From NCBI RefSeq assembly GCF_013372205.1, contig NZ_CP053831.1:620001-684000 (forward strand): DNA of 64,000 bases, given 5' to 3'. The position numbers and the translations under genes are program-made. Below are positions 62,607 through 64,000 of this stretch, piece by piece. The notes under the pieces were generated by a model. That model saw nothing but the letters and a program-made list of their open reading frames with translations. It ran no database searches and was not told where the DNA came from. The stretch is from Campylobacter mucosalis. GTDB lineage: Bacteria; Campylobacterota; Campylobacteria; Campylobacterales; Campylobacteraceae. Position 1 is the stretch's first letter; the number at the start of each line of letters is the position of its first letter.

Positions 62607-64000
62607 TTTTTTATCCAATCTAAAATTTTAGCTTCTATTTGCTCTTGATTTGTTACTTCAGGGTGTAAAATTTTAGCGTCAAATAGCTCTAAAATGCTTT
62701 CTGGAACAACTTCGTTTATATTTTTTGCAAATTTTAAAAGCCCGTCTTTTTCATTTTTGGCATCTATCCCGCAAGCTTTTAGCATACTTGGGGCAAATTT
62801 TACCCAGTGAGCTGTAGATGTGATGATGTTTATCTTTTTATCATCTACCATTTTAAGGCAGGTTGCCGTATGTGGGTCGATGGCTATTTTTTTATCAGCC
62901 CACTCTTTTATAAATTTCTCGCACTCGCTATCTGTGCAAAAATCTGCCACAAAATCATCTTGGAGTAACGATAGCTCATCTTTTGTGAGTTTGTAAAATT
63001 TATCTTTAGAGAGTGCATCCATAAGCTCTTTTGTCCTAACTGCACCAAATTTGTCAAACAAAAGTCTTTCTATATTTGAGCTAATTAAAATATCCATAGC
63101 TGGACTTATGGTTTTAACTAGTTTTTTGCCCCTTAAATCGTAAATTCCTGTCGTAAATAGCTCAGTTAAAATGTTGTTTGCGTTTGATACTATTTTGATT
63201 TTTCCTATTTTTACACCCATTTTTTTAGCATAATACGCACCAAGAGCGTTGCCGAAATTTCCACTTGGCACGATGATGTCAAAGGTTTCGTTTTTATTTA
63301 TTAAACCTAGCTTTAAAAGCCTTAGATATGCGTATATGTGGTAGATTATTTGAAATAAAATTCGTCCAAAATTTACAGAATTTGCCGCACTTAAATTAAA
63401 TTTACTCTTAGAAAGCTCTGACTTGAAATTTTGGCTTGATAGTAGCGTTTTTAAAGCTCTTTGGGCGTCATCAAAATTGCCATTTATGCCTATGGTTTTT
63501 AAATTTTCGCCCTGCATACATACCATTTGTAGGCGTTGAACCTCGCTCGTACCATTTGCAGGATACAAACAAAGGGCTTTTATATTTTTTGAGTTCGCAA
63601 AGGTTTTTAGTGTAGCAGGTCCAGTGTCTCCGCTTGTGGCACACATTATTAGGTAGTTTTGCTTTTGTTCTTGTGCAAGTAGGCTTAAAATTTCGCCAAA
63701 TGGCTGAAGTGCCATATCTTTAAAAGCACGAGTTGGGCCGTGAAAAAGCTCATTTATGTATAAATTTTTAGATAGTTTTTTAAACTGGACTGGCTCGTTT
63801 GGTTTGTCAAAATTTTTGTAGCGTTTTATAGCACTTTTAAAAATTTTCTCATCGACGTCAAATTTAAATAAAGATATGACATAAAGTGCTATTTTTTCGT
63901 AGCTTAATAAGCTTAGCTCTTGCCATTTTTTATCTGTTATTTTTGGTAGTTTTATTGGTGCATAAAGTCCGCCGTGATTGCTGCTTGGGCTTAGTAAGGC
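62603..64000 (-). CDS. thrC: threonine synthase, 5' end beyond window
   Basis: About 465 residues are visible; the start lies past the right edge. The N-terminal part reads SNHGGLYAPIKLPKITDKKWQELS, then HGPTRAFKDMALQPFGEIL, which holds the PLP Lys in FKD. CATSGDTGPATLKTF is the phosphate loop; VPSGNFGNALGAYYAK follows. The enzyme makes threonine from O-phospho-homoserine, competing with methionine synthesis for homoserine products. Its stop overlaps kdsB's start by four bases. Confidence 0.93.
   Translation of the reverse strand, partial: ALLSPSSNHGGLYAPIKLPKITDKKWQELSLLSYEKIALYVISLFKFDVDEKIFKSAIKRYKNFDKPNEPVQFKKLSKNLYINELFHGPTRAFKDMALQPFGEILSLLAQEQKQNYLIMCATSGDTGPATLKTFANSKNIKALCLYPANGTSEVQRLQMVCMQGENLKTIGINGNFDDAQRALKTLLSSQNFKSELSKSKFNLSAANSVNFGRILFQIIYHIYAYLRLLKLGLINKNETFDIIVPSGNFGNALGAYYAKKMGVKIGKIKIVSNANNILTELFTTGIYDLRGKKLVKTISPAMDILISSNIERLLFDKFGAVRTKELMDALSKDKFYKLTKDELSLLQDDFVADFCTDSECEKFIKEWADKKIAIDPHTATCLKMVDDKKINIITSTAHWVKFAPSMLKACGIDAKNEKDGLLKFAKNINEVVPESILELFDAKILHPEVTNQEQIEAKILDWIKK

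Overview
The window is a piece of a Campylobacter chromosome. Evidence is the AT-rich, tightly packed coding with 1–10 base gene overlaps, and gene orders I know from Campylobacter jejuni: HAD phosphatase–DUF2018–polyprenyl synthase–hemA–proS–fxsA–hemC; fliL–acpS; hrcA–grpE–dnaK; nth | peb4–fba–MotA-like–MotB-like; htrA beside an ArsRS/CprRS-type two-component system. A flagellin-like FlaC, the long Campylobacter-type FlgL and a PEB4-type chaperone agree. I cannot name the species. All functions below come from reading motifs and recalling families; no database search was run.

Layout. 1–8.8 kb: a lipoprotein fragment, an outer-membrane barrel protein divergent from a small regulator, the periplasmic protease HtrA, a MOSC protein, a K+/H+ antiporter, the two-component pair and O-acetylhomoserine sulfhydrylase. 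9–16 kb: a long + strand run for isoprenoid quinone side chains and tetrapyrrole synthesis with prolyl-tRNA synthetase. 16–21 kb: fliL, acpS, a two-gene HTH cassette and the heat-shock operon hrcA–grpE–dnaK behind a consensus promoter and a CIRCE operator. 21–26.6 kb: dsbD, ppk2, a DedA protein, a broken amino-acid exporter and two methionine-type binding proteins, the first also broken. 26.6–29.3 kb: a WG-repeat protein and a small accessory cassette of membrane proteins with a regulator. 29.3–33.7 kb: valS–metN–metI. 33.8–43.2 kb: a bacterial alpha-2-macroglobulin with penicillin-binding protein 1C, then a UvrD-like helicase. 43.2–46.5 kb: an accessory, partly decayed block ending at tRNA-Leu. 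46.6–55.7 kb: HU, YaaA, FlgL, FtsK, tRNA-Gln, tRNA-fMet, a HugZ-type haem oxygenase, FlaC and HisD. 55.6–64 kb: an ACC-deaminase-like enzyme, a MotAB/ZorAB-like pair, Fba, PEB4, Nth, a YgbA-type protein, KdsB and ThrC (cut by the window end).

Several loci deal with methionine and sulfur: metY, metNI, two metQ copies and thrC. The most striking regulatory feature is the leader of the second metQ (26320–26525). It holds an 18-codon reading frame rich in Met and Cys, followed by a chain of mutually exclusive hairpins, the last of which hides the metQ ribosome binding site. This looks like a translation-controlled switch responding to sulfur amino acids. The best candidate for an undescribed gene system is the accessory module at 43361–45597 (one broken gene, one intact soluble protein, one small membrane protein) next to tRNA-Leu. 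A second is the membrane cassette at 27768–29318.

At least four genes (24.0–24.7, 24.7–25.5, 27.8–28.1 and 43.4–44.1 kb) are split by single-base shifts in or next to A/T or C/A runs. Either these are real decay or switching, or some are assembly errors; raw reads would decide.
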